Source: Pseudoflavonifractor sp050943825 (GTDB lineage: Bacteria > Bacillota > Clostridia > Oscillospirales > Oscillospiraceae). Taken from it: a stretch of DNA of 64,000 nt. The notes under the pieces were generated by a model that worked only from the letters and a program-made list of their open reading frames with translations, was not told the origin of the DNA and did no database searches. Made by a program: the position numbers and the translations under genes. Of the stretch, positions 34,791 to 43,622 are shown one piece after another. Within the stretch, counting starts at the first letter, position 1. Each line of letters opens with the position of its first letter. The stretch lies in NCBI RefSeq assembly GCF_050943825.1, contig NZ_JBMNPX010000004.1:186001-250000 (forward strand), written 5' to 3'.

Positions 34791-36452
34791 TTATTCCAGC
34801 ACAGCGCCGCGGGCCGCGCTGGTCACCAGCTTGGCGTACCGGGCCAGGTAGCCGGTCTTGACCTTGGGCTCGGGACACACCCACTTGGCTTTCCGGGCGG
34901 CCAGTGTGGCCTCGTCCACCAGCAGGTCGATCTTGCAGTTGGTGATGTCGATGGCAATCATGTCGCCCTCCTCCACGAAGGCGATGGGGCCACCCTGAGC
35001 AGCCTCGGGGCAGACATGGCCGATGGAGGCGCCCCGGGTGGCGCCGGAGAAGCGACCGTCGGTGATGAGGGCCACCTCCTTGTCCAGACCCATACCGGCG
35101 ATGGCGCTGGTGGGGTTGAGCATCTCCCGCATGCCCGGGCCGCCCTTGGGGCCCTCATACCGGATAACCACCACGTCGCCGGAGACAATCTTGCCCTGGT
35201 AGATGGCCTGGATGGCGTCCTCCTCGCTGTCAAAGACACGGGCGGGACCGGTGTGGACCATCATCTCCTCGGCCACGGCGGACTGCTTGACCACGCAGCC
35301 CTCGGGAGCCAGGCTGCCCTTGAGGACGGCGATGCCGCCGTAAGGGGAGTAGGGGTTGTCGATGGGCCGGATGAGCTCAGGGTCCAGGTTCTCCACGCCC
35401 TCCAGGTTTTCCGCCACCGTCCTGCCGGTGACCGTCATGACGGAGGTGTCCAGCAGATCTTTCTTGGTCAGCTCCTTCATGACGGCGTACACGCCGCCCG
35501 CCCGGTCCAGGTCCTCGATGTAGGTGTCGCCCGCAGGGGCCAGGTGGCACAGATTGGGGGTCTTGCGGGAGATCTGGTTGGCGTACTCCAGGTCCAGCTC
35601 AATGCCGCACTCGTGGGCAATGGCGGGCAGGTGGAGCATGGAGTTGGTGGAGCAGCCCAGGGCCATGTCCAGGGTCTCGGCGTTGTGGAAGGCGGCCTCG
35701 GTCATGATGTCCCGGGGACGGATGTCCTGCTTCACCAGCTCCATGATCTGCATGCCGGTGTGCTTGGCCAGCCGCAGACGGGCGGACATGACGGCGGGAA
35801 TGGTGCCGTTGCCCCGCAGGGCCATGCCGATGCCCTCGGTGAGGCAGTTCATGGAGTTGGCGGTGTACATGCCGGAGCAGGAGCCGCAGGTGGGGCAGGC
35901 GTTGTTCTCATAGTCCTCCACGCCGGCCTCGTCCAGCTTGCCAGCCTTGTAGGCGCCCACGGCCTCAAACATATGGCTCAGGCAGGAGCGGCGGCCGTCC
36001 TGGAGCCGTCCGGCCAGCATGGGGCCGCCGGAGCAGAAGATGGTGGGGATGTTCAGACGGGCGGCGGCCATCAGCAGGCCGGGTACGTTCTTGTCGCAGT
36101 TGGGCACCATGACCAGACCGTCGAACTGGTGAGCCAGAGCCATGGCCTCGGTGGAGTCGGCGATGAGGTCACGGGTCACCAGGGAGTACTTCATGCCGAT
36201 GTGGCCCATGGCAATGCCGTCACACACGGCGATGGCCGGGAACACGATGGGGGTACCACCCGCCATGCGCACGCCCGCCTTCACTGCCTCTACAATCTTG
36301 TCCAGGTTCATGTGGCCGGGGACGATCTCGTTCTGGGAGGAGACGATGCCGATGAGGGGGCGGTCCAGCTCCTCCTTGGTGTATCCCAGCGCGTAGAACA
36401 GGGAGCGGTTGGGGGCGCGCTCCACGCCTTTGGTCACGTTATCGCTTCTCAT
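34791..36452 (-). CDS. ilvD: Dihydroxy-acid dehydratase
   Basis: The start is the ATG at 36450-36452, nine bases after AAGGAGG, giving 553 residues. Iron-sulfur ligand cysteines are in VPNCDKNVPG (near residue 119) and CPTCGSCSGMYTANSMNCLT (near 185), with the C-terminal DGRFSGATRGASIGHVCPEA block. It dehydrates dihydroxy acids in isoleucine and valine synthesis. It is divergent from a GntR regulator gene with operator-like sequence between them, and separate from ilvBNC. Confidence 0.97.
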   Translation of the reverse strand: MRSDNVTKGVERAPNRSLFYALGYTKEELDRPLIGIVSSQNEIVPGHMNLDKIVEAVKAGVRMAGGTPIVFPAIAVCDGIAMGHIGMKYSLVTRDLIADSTEAMALAHQFDGLVMVPNCDKNVPGLLMAAARLNIPTIFCSGGPMLAGRLQDGRRSCLSHMFEAVGAYKAGKLDEAGVEDYENNACPTCGSCSGMYTANSMNCLTEGIGMALRGNGTIPAVMSARLRLAKHTGMQIMELVKQDIRPRDIMTEAAFHNAETLDMALGCSTNSMLHLPAIAHECGIELDLEYANQISRKTPNLCHLAPAGDTYIEDLDRAGGVYAVMKELTKKDLLDTSVMTVTGRTVAENLEGVENLDPELIRPIDNPYSPYGGIAVLKGSLAPEGCVVKQSAVAEEMMVHTGPARVFDSEEDAIQAIYQGKIVSGDVVVIRYEGPKGGPGMREMLNPTSAIAGMGLDKEVALITDGRFSGATRGASIGHVCPEAAQGGPIAFVEEGDMIAIDITNCKIDLLVDEATLAARKAKWVCPEPKVKTGYLARYAKLVTSAARGAVLE

Positions 36453-36483
36453 GGCAAGGTCCTCCTTATCAAATCCGTCATCG

Positions 36484-36515
36484 TTGTATGATGACGCTTG
36501 CATTGTATGACTACA
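36484..36515. promoter_or_regulatory. GntR-type operator candidates between ilvD and the GntR gene
   Basis: TTGTATGATGAC (36484-36495) and TTGTATGACTAC (36503-36514) are near-identical direct repeats 19 bases apart. The second contains TGTA-TGAC-TACA, an inverted repeat of the spacing used by FadR-subfamily regulators. Both lie in the 109-base divergent promoter region. Confidence 0.6.
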
Positions 36516-36561
36516 TATTATATGATAGAGAAAACAATGTCAAGTGGAAGGAGCTCTTAAG

Positions 36562-37251
36562 ATGGAAAAACAGAGCCTGACCCAGCAGACCGCCCGGCGG
36601 CTGTACGGGAGAATTGTAGCCGAGGGCGGTCTGGCCCCCGGGGACAAGCTGCCCAACGAGCTGGACCTGTCCCAGGAGCTGGGGGTGAGCCGTACCACCC
36701 TGCGGGAGGCGGTGCGGATGCTGGTGGCCCAGGGGGTGCTGGAGGTCCGCCGGGGCAAGGGCACCTTTGTGTCCGACCGGGTAGAGGACATCGACGACTT
36801 TGGCTTCACCGGCCTGAGCCGGGTGAAGGGCCAGCTGCGGGACCTGTTTGAGCTGCGCAGCATCTTTGAGCCCCAGGCGGCCCGGCTGGCCTGCCGCCGG
36901 GCCACGGCGGAGGAGCGGGCGGATATTCTCGCCAAGGGCAGAGCCGTGGAGGACTGCATCCGCTCCGGGGCCGACCGCACCCAGGCTGACGCCGCCTTTC
37001 ACGCCGCCATTGTCCGGGCCACCCACAACGAGTTCATGGTGCGCCTCCTCCCTCTCATCCAGCGGGCGGTGGCCACGGCGGTAGAGACCGGAGACGATGC
37101 CCAGCGGCTGGCGGAGGACACCCTGCGGGACCACGCGCTGCTGCTGGAGTTTTTCGCCCGTGGGGACGAGGAGGGCGCACTCCACGCCATGGCCATCCAC
37201 ATGCGCCACGCTGTGGACGAGATGGGCCTGAGCGAGGAGGAAATGCCCTGA
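36562..37251 (+). CDS. GntR family transcriptional regulator (FadR/FCD type)
   Basis: I chose the ATG at 36562 (229 residues), behind GAAGGAG. The N-terminal winged helix contains LPNELDLSQELGVSRTTLRE (near residues 31-50) and VRRGKGTFVSD. The C-terminal FCD domain has FELRSIFEPQAARLACRRAT (near 96) and metal or acid-binding-type residues in DAAFHAAIVRATHNEF (near 140). Such regulators sense small organic acids. Its divergence from ilvD across matching operator repeats suggests it controls itself and ilvD. Confidence 0.9.
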   Translation: MEKQSLTQQTARRLYGRIVAEGGLAPGDKLPNELDLSQELGVSRTTLREAVRMLVAQGVLEVRRGKGTFVSDRVEDIDDFGFTGLSRVKGQLRDLFELRSIFEPQAARLACRRATAEERADILAKGRAVEDCIRSGADRTQADAAFHAAIVRATHNEFMVRLLPLIQRAVATAVETGDDAQRLAEDTLRDHALLLEFFARGDEEGALHAMAIHMRHAVDEMGLSEEEMP

Positions 37252-37336
37252 ACCCCTTGGGGCCCAGGGACTCTACCGCTGGTCGATTGACAAATGAGGG
37301 GCCGCTGGCTAGGATGGGACCAAAGGAGGGACCCAT

Positions 37337-38098
37337 ATGAACGACATTAACAAGGAGCGGTTCGGCGGCTTTCTGGTCCAGCTGCGCCGGGAGAACAATC
37401 TGACCCAGAAGGAGCTGGCCGAGCGCCTTTTCGTATCGGACAAGGCGGTGAGCAAGTGGGAGCGGGGCCTGAGCCTTCCCGACGTGGGGCTGCTGCTGCC
37501 CATGGCGGACTGCCTGGGCGTGACGGTCACCGAGCTGCTCCGCGGGGAGCGCACGGCGGCGGCTCAGCTGCCGGTGGAGGAGGTGGAGGCTCTGGTGAAG
37601 TCCACCCTCCACCTGACGGAGGAGGAGCGTCAGGCTCAGAAAACACGTCACAGGAAGTGGCGGCTGGCCTATCTCCTGTGTGCCCTGGTGGGCGCGGCGG
37701 AGTGCGCCGTTCTGCTGGCCACGGGCTTTTCGGTGGAAGAGATGGGCTCCAACGCCCTGCTGGTGGAGGGGCTGTGCCTCCTCTTCGGAGCCTGGCTCTG
37801 CTTCCGGGTGAAGGAGCGTCTGCCCGCCTACTACGACCAGAACAACATCTGCTTTTACAGTGACGGCGTGTTCCGCATCAACCTGGCCGGGGTGCGCTTC
37901 AGCAACAGCAACTGGCCCTACATCCTCCGAGCCATGCGGGTCTGGCTGCTGGGGCTCATGGTCCTCTTCCCCCTGCTCTGGGGCGTGGTCCACTCCCTTT
38001 GGCCCGGCCATACCCTTACCCTGGAGATGCCCCTAACGCTGATTTCCCTCTTTGGCATGCTGATTGCCGCCATTGTGGCGGGCAAGCGTCACGAATAA
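37337..38098 (+). CDS. XRE-family helix-turn-helix protein with membrane segments
   Basis: This 253-residue protein starts behind AAAGGAGG. Residues 8-65 form a Cro/C1-type helix-turn-helix (NNLTQKELAERLFVSDKAVS). Beyond a linker there are about four hydrophobic segments, so the DNA-binding domain appears membrane-tethered. Such proteins are common in Firmicutes and usually regulate a neighbouring membrane or stress gene. No clear target is adjacent. It ends at a strong terminator shared with the ilvC side. Confidence 0.85.
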   Translation: MNDINKERFGGFLVQLRRENNLTQKELAERLFVSDKAVSKWERGLSLPDVGLLLPMADCLGVTVTELLRGERTAAAQLPVEEVEALVKSTLHLTEEERQAQKTRHRKWRLAYLLCALVGAAECAVLLATGFSVEEMGSNALLVEGLCLLFGAWLCFRVKERLPAYYDQNNICFYSDGVFRINLAGVRFSNSNWPYILRAMRVWLLGLMVLFPLLWGVVHSLWPGHTLTLEMPLTLISLFGMLIAAIVAGKRHE

Positions 38099-38114
38099 AT
38101 TAAGGTATGAAAAA

Positions 38115-38149
38115 GCGGGCCGCGGCAATGCCGCGGCCCGCTCGTTTTG
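38115..38149. terminator. Terminator after the XRE gene
   Basis: AGCGGGCCGCGGC (38115-38127) pairs with 38131-38143 over AAT and is followed by CGTTTT on the plus strand. On the minus strand TTTTTC follows, so it also ends the ilv transcript. Confidence 0.88.
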
Positions 38150-38153
38150 CCTT

Positions 38154-38193
38154 TTTAGTTGGAAGCGGTGTCCAGATCCTTGTCGCCACCCCG
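38154..38193 (-). pseudogene. Extra copy of the last 12 codons of ilvC
   Basis: This 40-base block matches the true ilvC end at 38315-38354 with four differences. Read on the minus strand, both encode GGDKDLDTASN and a stop, and all four differences are at third codon positions. Between the copies (38194-38314) lies a spacer whose minus-strand RNA can form a hairpin beginning CCCCGCAAAA and ending TTTTGTGGGG (38256-38292). The copy has no start codon and is not a gene. Confidence 0.8.
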
Positions 38194-38316
38194 CGTCGCC
38201 GCAAGCTCCATATCCTTCGCCTCCGCCCAAGGGCAAAGGCTCACTCATTTCGCTGCGGCTCCTTTCCCCACAAAACCCGCTTCGCTGGGCTTTTGCGGGG
38301 GCCCCGGAGTCCGGTT

Positions 38317-39336
38317 TTAGTTGGAGGCAGTATCCAGATCCTTGTCGCCGCCCCAGATCATGTTCTTGCGGAGCTCCTCGCCCACGACCTCCATCTGGTG
38401 CTTCTTCAGGTTGGCGCGCTTGGAGTTGAAGAAGCAGCGGCCGTTCTTGTTCTCGGCGATCCACTTGCCGGCGAAGGTGCCGTCCTGGATGTCGGAGAGG
38501 ACAGCGCGCATCCGGGCCTTGGTCTCCTCGTGGGGGATGACGCGGGGACCGGAGACGTACTCGCCGAACTCGGCGGTGTCGGAGATGGAGTAGTTCATGG
38601 CAGCCACGCCGCCCTTGTTGATGAGGTCGATGATCAGCTTCATCTCGTGGATGCACTCGAAGTAGGCGTTCTCAGGCTCGTAGCCGGCCTCAACCAGCAC
38701 CTCGAAGCCGCAGCGCATCAGGTCCACCACGCCGCCGCACAGGACGGTCTGCTCGCCGAACAGGTCGGTCTCAGTCTCGTCGTGGAAGGTGGTCTCCATC
38801 ACACCGGCGCGGGCGCCGCCGATGCCGGCGATGTAGGCCAGAGCGATCTTGTAGGCGTTGCCGGTGGCGTTCTGCTCCACGGCCACCAGGCAGGGCACGC
38901 CCTTGCCGTTGACATAGGTGGAACGGACAGTGTGGCCGGGGCCCTTGGGGGCAGCCATGAACACGTCCACGCCGGCGGGCGGGACGATCTGCTGATAGCG
39001 GATGTTGAAGCCGTGAGCAAAGGCCAGAGCCTTGCCGTCGGTCAGGTAGGGGGCGATATCCTTCTTATAGACATCGGCCTGGACCTCGTCGTTGATGAGC
39101 ATCATGATGATGTCGCCCCACTTGGCGGCGTCGGCCACGGTCATCACCTTCAGGCCGGCCTGCTCGGCGTTGGCCCAGTTCTTGGAGCCCTGACGCAGGC
39201 CCACGCACACGTCGCAGCCGGAGTCCTTCAGGTTGAGGGCGTGGGCATGGCCCTGGGAGCCGTAGCCGATGATGGCGATCTTCTTGCCGTCCAGATAGCT
39301 GAGCTCGCAGTCTTTCTCGTAGTACATCTTTGCCAT
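38317..39336 (-). CDS. ilvC: Ketol-acid reductoisomerase
   Basis: This 339-residue class I enzyme has the NAD(P)-binding site IAIIGYGSQGHAHALNLKDS (residues 20-39) and the metal-binding EAGYEPENAYFECIHEMKLI block (near 210). It catalyses the rearrangement and reduction of acetolactate in branched-chain amino acid synthesis. It starts behind AAAAGGAG and lies 129 bases after ilvN, in the T-box-controlled ilvBNC transcript. An orphan duplicate of its last codons lies downstream. Confidence 0.97.
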   Translation of the reverse strand: MAKMYYEKDCELSYLDGKKIAIIGYGSQGHAHALNLKDSGCDVCVGLRQGSKNWANAEQAGLKVMTVADAAKWGDIIMMLINDEVQADVYKKDIAPYLTDGKALAFAHGFNIRYQQIVPPAGVDVFMAAPKGPGHTVRSTYVNGKGVPCLVAVEQNATGNAYKIALAYIAGIGGARAGVMETTFHDETETDLFGEQTVLCGGVVDLMRCGFEVLVEAGYEPENAYFECIHEMKLIIDLINKGGVAAMNYSISDTAEFGEYVSGPRVIPHEETKARMRAVLSDIQDGTFAGKWIAENKNGRCFFNSKRANLKKHQMEVVGEELRKNMIWGGDKDLDTASN

Positions 39337-39465
39337 TGTAATACACTCCTTTTAAATAGAAGGTGATTTTGTTATCTCAGATCATAGCACAGGCCGGGGG
39401 AAAAGAATGATAACTGTGATACAATCGGGAGAATTTTCGTCTGTGCTCCTCAGAGCACGTTCTTG

Positions 39466-40023
39466 TTACAGTACGTTCTTGCCGAGGATAAATTCCGTTT
39501 TTTCCTTGTTCTCGTCGCTGATGGTGTAGGCGCCCCGCTCCAGGGCCACCATGCCGGTACGGACCAGCTCCAGGATGCCGAAGGCCTCCAGTAACTTCTG
39601 CATGGCGTCGGCCTTGGACTCGTCGCCGATGAGGGCCAGGGTCAGGGACTTGAGGGACACGTCGATGATGGAGGCCCGGAAGATGTTGGCGATCTGGATG
39701 ACCTCGTTGCGGATGTCGTGGGTCTCCGCCTTCACCTTGAACATGACCAGCTCCCGGCGGATGGACCGTTCAGGCAGCAGCTCCTGCACCGAGTAGACGG
39801 GGAAGAGCTTGCGCAGCTGGTTCATGATCTGCTCAATCATGGCCTCGTCGCTGGTGACCTCGATGGTGATACGGGAGACCGCCGGGTCATCGGTGGTGCC
39901 CACGGCCAGGGACTCGATGTTGTACCCCTTCCGGGAGAAGAGGCGGGAGACCTGGCTCAGAACGCCGGGGGCGTTCTCCACCAGGACGGAAAGGGTGCGG
40001 CGGGTTACAATACTGTTTTTCAT
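39466..40023 (-). CDS. ilvN: Acetolactate synthase small (regulatory) subunit
   Basis: This 185-residue protein has an N-terminal ACT domain (TLSVLVENAPGVLSQVSRLF, then SRKGYNIESLAVGTT) that binds valine for feedback control, and a C-terminal domain of the ALS_ss_C type. It starts behind AGGAGGG, 14 bases after ilvB. Confidence 0.96.
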   Translation of the reverse strand: MKNSIVTRRTLSVLVENAPGVLSQVSRLFSRKGYNIESLAVGTTDDPAVSRITIEVTSDEAMIEQIMNQLRKLFPVYSVQELLPERSIRRELVMFKVKAETHDIRNEVIQIANIFRASIIDVSLKSLTLALIGDESKADAMQKLLEAFGILELVRTGMVALERGAYTISDENKEKTEFILGKNVL

Positions 40024-40037
40024 CCTTGTCTCCCTCC

Positions 40038-41744
40038 TTAATCCAGCAGGAAATTGGTCACAGGTGCGCCGCCGGGCACCATGGGATGGACCATGGCGTC
40101 CTTGTCGATGGCGCAGTCCACCACCCAGCCGGTCCCGGAGGCCACCGCCTCCTTCAGCACGGTCTCCAGCTCCTGCTGGGTGCCGCAGCGGGCACCCAGC
40201 AGGCCGTAGGCCTCGGCCAGCTTGACGAAATCAGGGCCGCGGTCCAGGTCGGTCTGGGAGTACCGCTGGCCGTAGAGCAGGTTCTGCCACTGGCGGACCA
40301 TGCCCAGGGTGTGGTTGTTGAAAATCAGGATAATCACCGGGATGTGGTAGTGCTCCACGGTGCACAGCTCATGGCAGTTCATGCGGAAGCAGCCGTCTCC
40401 GGTGCAGAGGAACACGGGGGTGTCCGGGTTGCCCACCTTGGCGCCCATGGCGGCGCCAAGGCCGAAGCCCATGGTGCCGAAGCCGCCGGAGGTGATGAGC
40501 TGGCCGGGCCGGTCGAAGTGGTAGTACTGGGCGGCCCACATCTGGTGCTGGCCCACGTCGGTGGCCACGATGGCCCCAGGAGCCACCGACTGGATGGTCT
40601 CCAGCACCTCATGGGCGTGGAGGATACCGTCCTTTTTCAGGGGGACTTCCTTATGGGAGAAGACCCATTCCTTCCACTCGGGGTAGTCGTGGGCGGGCAG
40701 CTTCTCGTTGAGCAGCTCCAGCACCCGCCGGGCGTCGCCGATGATATGGTGGTCGGTCTGGACGTTCTTGTCCACCTCCGCACGGTCAATGTCAATGTGG
40801 ACGATCTTCGCCTGCTTTGCAAAGGTCTTGGGGTCGGTGGCCACCCGGTCGGAGAAGCGGCAGCCGATGGCGATGAGCAGGTCGCACTCGTTGGCGGCGT
40901 GGTTGGAGGCATGGGAGCCGTGCATGCCGATCATGCCGGTAAAGAGGGGGTGGTTGCCCGGACAGGCGCCGCCGCCCATGATGGTGGAGGCCACCGGAGC
41001 GTTGAGGCGCTCAAAGAACTTACGGAACTCGGGCACCGCGCCCTTGGACCGGATGACGCCGCCGCCCACCAGCACCAGAGGCTTCTTGGCCTCCTCAATC
41101 ATGTCCAGCAGCTTGTCGATATCGCCATGGTCAGGCTCGGAGGGGCGCAGGTCGTGGGAGGCCCGGCGGAGCATGGCGGCCAGGCGGCCGTGCTTGCCGT
41201 GCTCACTGGGGGGCAGGTACTCGTACTCGGCCTCCTCATATGTAACATTCTTGAGAATGTCGATGAGCACCGGGCCGGGGCGGCCGGAGCGGGCGATGGC
41301 AAAGGCCTCCCGGATCACGTCGGCCAGGTCCTCCGCCCGGCGGACCAGGTAGTTGCACTTGGTGATGGGCATGGTGATGCCGGTGATGTCCACCTCCTGG
41401 AAGGAGTCCTTGCCGATGAGGTTCTCCGCCACGTTGACGGTGATGAACACCACGGGAGAGGAATCGTAGTAGGCGGTGGCGATGCCGGTGGTCAGGTTGG
41501 TGGCGCCGGGACCGCTGGTGGCAAAGCACACGCCCACCTTACCGGTGGCGCGGGCATATCCGTCGGCGGCATGGGAGGCCCCCTGCTCATGGGCAGTCAG
41601 GATGTGGCGAATCTTATCCTTATAGCCATGGAGTTCCAGCTCGTCACAGACGTTCAAAATCGTGCCGCCGGGGTAGCCGAATACGGTATCTACCCCCTGC
41701 TCCAGCAGGCACTCCATCAGAATCTGCGGGGTTTTCATCTTCAT
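40038..41744 (-). CDS. ilvB: Acetolactate synthase large (catalytic) subunit
   Basis: This 568-residue thiamine diphosphate enzyme has the N-terminal FGYPGGTILNVCDEL (residues 19-33), the ThDP glutamate in LTAHEQGASHAADGYARATG (near 50) and the GDGCFRMNCHELCT (near 450) cofactor motif. It condenses pyruvate with pyruvate or 2-oxobutyrate. It starts behind AAAGGAGG and is preceded by the T-box leader. Confidence 0.97.
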   Translation of the reverse strand: MKMKTPQILMECLLEQGVDTVFGYPGGTILNVCDELELHGYKDKIRHILTAHEQGASHAADGYARATGKVGVCFATSGPGATNLTTGIATAYYDSSPVVFITVNVAENLIGKDSFQEVDITGITMPITKCNYLVRRAEDLADVIREAFAIARSGRPGPVLIDILKNVTYEEAEYEYLPPSEHGKHGRLAAMLRRASHDLRPSEPDHGDIDKLLDMIEEAKKPLVLVGGGVIRSKGAVPEFRKFFERLNAPVASTIMGGGACPGNHPLFTGMIGMHGSHASNHAANECDLLIAIGCRFSDRVATDPKTFAKQAKIVHIDIDRAEVDKNVQTDHHIIGDARRVLELLNEKLPAHDYPEWKEWVFSHKEVPLKKDGILHAHEVLETIQSVAPGAIVATDVGQHQMWAAQYYHFDRPGQLITSGGFGTMGFGLGAAMGAKVGNPDTPVFLCTGDGCFRMNCHELCTVEHYHIPVIILIFNNHTLGMVRQWQNLLYGQRYSQTDLDRGPDFVKLAEAYGLLGARCGTQQELETVLKEAVASGTGWVVDCAIDKDAMVHPMVPGGAPVTNFLLD

Positions 41745-41784
41745 ATCGTGAGACCTCCTTTGGTTTCATTTCCACCAGGAAAAA

Positions 41785-42073
41785 AGAAAAAAGCACGACA
41801 TTTCGTCCCATAGGACGAAGTCATGCTCCGTGGTACCACCTAAATTCGCAGGGCAGTACCCTGCGCGCTCTCACCCCGATAACGGCGGGGAACCGTCCGC
41901 ACCTACTGAGGGAACTTCTCCCCGTTCAGCCCGGCTGCTCCTTGGGCGACCCTCCGGTCCATGCTCACGGGAACTTACACCAGCCGTCCCCTCTCTGCGC
42001 TTGCGCCATGGCCGTACTTACCCAGTCATTGCCTTTCTCTCCGGCACATTTGTCTGTGCACGGTGTGTAATTA
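41785..42073 (-). ncRNA. T-box riboswitch leader of ilvBNC
   Basis: On the minus strand the conserved T-box sequence TAGGTGGTACCACGG (41826-41842 region) is followed by a terminator with arms GCATGACTTCGTCC and GGACGAAATGTCGTGC (41793-41826) and a TTTTTTC run. Upstream, stem I can be folded by hand: AGAGAG bulge, apical stem GGGGAC/GTTCCC, lower stem GGCCATG/CATGGACC, and an AAGTAC S-turn side. The 3' side of the specifier loop reads GGAGGGTC, making GTC (valine) the best specifier guess. Uncharged tRNA would favour read-through into ilvB. Confidence 0.92.
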
Positions 42074-42079
42074 ACTGGT

Positions 42080-42108
42080 ATCATACCGCTGAAACGGACA
42101 TTTGTCAA
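42080..42108 (-). promoter_or_regulatory. Promoter of the T-box-ilvBNC transcript
   Basis: On the minus strand TTGACA (42103-42108) and TATGAT (42080-42085) are 17 bases apart, almost consensus sigma-A. The transcript would start near 42073. Confidence 0.85.
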
Positions 42109-42213
42109 TCGTGATTTTGTAATTTTTGAAAAAAATCTTTTTCTCTTTAAAGTGATATGGTCTCGGCTTTCTTACCTCTGTCCGCCGGAATCCGGCGAAA
42201 TTCCCCTCCTCTC

Positions 42214-42249
42214 TGGACATTTCGCCCACAAATACGATATAATATATCG
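42214..42249 (+). promoter_or_regulatory. Promoter of the Rnf-like operon, overlapping an inverted repeat
   Basis: TGGACA (42214-42219) and TATAAT (42238-42243) are 18 bases apart. The -10 box lies inside CGATATA-A-TATATCG (42235-42249), a perfect inverted repeat where a repressor could bind. The leader to rnfC is about 60 bases. Confidence 0.65.
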
Positions 42250-42311
42250 GTTGCCCTGGGGTATCCGTCTCCGGCGGCAATGCTATCGTATTTTATGCAA
42301 GAGGTGGAGAC

Positions 42312-43622
42312 ATGTTTTCCATTTTTTCCGGCGGGATCCGTCCCGCCCATCGGAAAAAGGCCACCGCCCGGCTGGCTGTGCGGCCAATGGATAAGCAGCC
42401 GGTCCAGGTCATTCTGCCCCTGGCGGGGTCGGGCGATGCTGTCCCTGTGCCGCTGGTCACTCCCGGGGACCGGGTTCGGGTGGGACAGAAGCTGACAGAG
42501 CCTGCCCCCAGCCTGGCCTCGGTCCACGCCAGCGTGTCCGGCACCGTGGCGGCTGTGGAGCCCCGACAGCAGCTCCGAGGCGGGTCCGTCCTCTCGGTGG
42601 TCATTGACAACGACGGAAAGGACACCCCTGTGGCCTCCCCCACCTGGCGGCGGGTGGAGAAGGACGCTCCCCCGGCCAGCCTCCGCCCCGGTGAGCTGGC
42701 CGATATCGCCGCCCAGGCCGGTCTGACCGCCATGGACGGCACCGGCCGGTCCCTGGCCCAGCTGCTCCGCGCCGCCATGGGCAAGACGGAAGCGCTGATC
42801 ATTGACGGCACCGAGCCGGAGCCCTATGTCACCGCCCGCCGCCACCTGATGGCCGACCGGCCCGAGGCGGTGCTGGGCGGTGTGCGGCTGCTGATGCAGG
42901 CCCTGAGCCTGCCCCGTGCGGTGCTGGCCCTGGAGGGCAGCCAGTATGACGCCGTGGCCGCGCTCCGGGGCTATCTGCCCCTCCGCGGCGGCGACATTGC
43001 GCTGCGTCTGCTCCGGGACCGCTATCCCCAGCGGGCGGTTGTCCAGGAGGAGGGCCGCGCTGTGTTCTCCGTGTGCGCTGCCGCCGCCCTGTGGGACGCC
43101 GTATACCAGGGTAAGGCGCTGACCCACCGTATCGTCACCGTCACTGGCTCTGCCGTGACCCGGCCCGGCAATCTGCTGGTGCCCATCGGCACCCCCATCT
43201 CCGACCTTATCCGTGAGGCCGGCGGCTGGAAGGAGGAGCCGGTACGGCTGGTGGCAGGCGGCCCCATGACGGGCGCCGCACAGTTTGAGCTCACCGCGCC
43301 GGTAACCGGCGAAACCTGCGCCCTGCTGGCCCTGACCGCCGCAGATCTCTACCCCGCCGCCCAGCCGGAAGGCCCCTGTCTCCGGTGCGGCCGCTGTGTG
43401 GATGCCTGTCCTGTCGGGCTTGCCCCGCTCTTCCTCCGGCTGTATGCGAAGAGCGGACAGTGGGAGGCCCTGAAGCGGGAGCATATCACCGCCTGCACTG
43501 AGTGCGGCGCCTGCGCCTATGTGTGCCCTGCCCATCTGCGGCTGGTCCACAGCATCCGGGTGGGCAAACGCCGCCTGTCTGAGACAGCGGACGGAAGGGA
43601 GGCTGACCATGAAGAAGCGTAA
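42312..43622 (+). CDS. rnfC: RnfC-like electron transport subunit, degenerate flavin/NADH site
   Basis: This 436-residue protein has the RnfC order of parts. It begins with GGIRPAHRK (residues 7-15), then the barrel-sandwich region, the DGTEPEPYVTARRHLM block (165-180), GGPMTGAA, and two iron-sulfur motifs, CLRCGRCVDACPVG and CTECGACAYVCPAH, near 360-410. Where canonical RnfC has the flavin/NADH motif GxGGAxFPT, this protein reads GLTAMDGTGRSLAQL (137-151), so the NADH site looks lost. The usual NGAECEPY is changed to DGTEPEPY. It starts behind AGAGGTGG. It probably still relays electrons through its two [4Fe-4S] clusters, but from another donor. Confidence 0.85.
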   Translation: MFSIFSGGIRPAHRKKATARLAVRPMDKQPVQVILPLAGSGDAVPVPLVTPGDRVRVGQKLTEPAPSLASVHASVSGTVAAVEPRQQLRGGSVLSVVIDNDGKDTPVASPTWRRVEKDAPPASLRPGELADIAAQAGLTAMDGTGRSLAQLLRAAMGKTEALIIDGTEPEPYVTARRHLMADRPEAVLGGVRLLMQALSLPRAVLALEGSQYDAVAALRGYLPLRGGDIALRLLRDRYPQRAVVQEEGRAVFSVCAAAALWDAVYQGKALTHRIVTVTGSAVTRPGNLLVPIGTPISDLIREAGGWKEEPVRLVAGGPMTGAAQFELTAPVTGETCALLALTAADLYPAAQPEGPCLRCGRCVDACPVGLAPLFLRLYAKSGQWEALKREHITACTECGACAYVCPAHLRLVHSIRVGKRRLSETADGREADHEEA

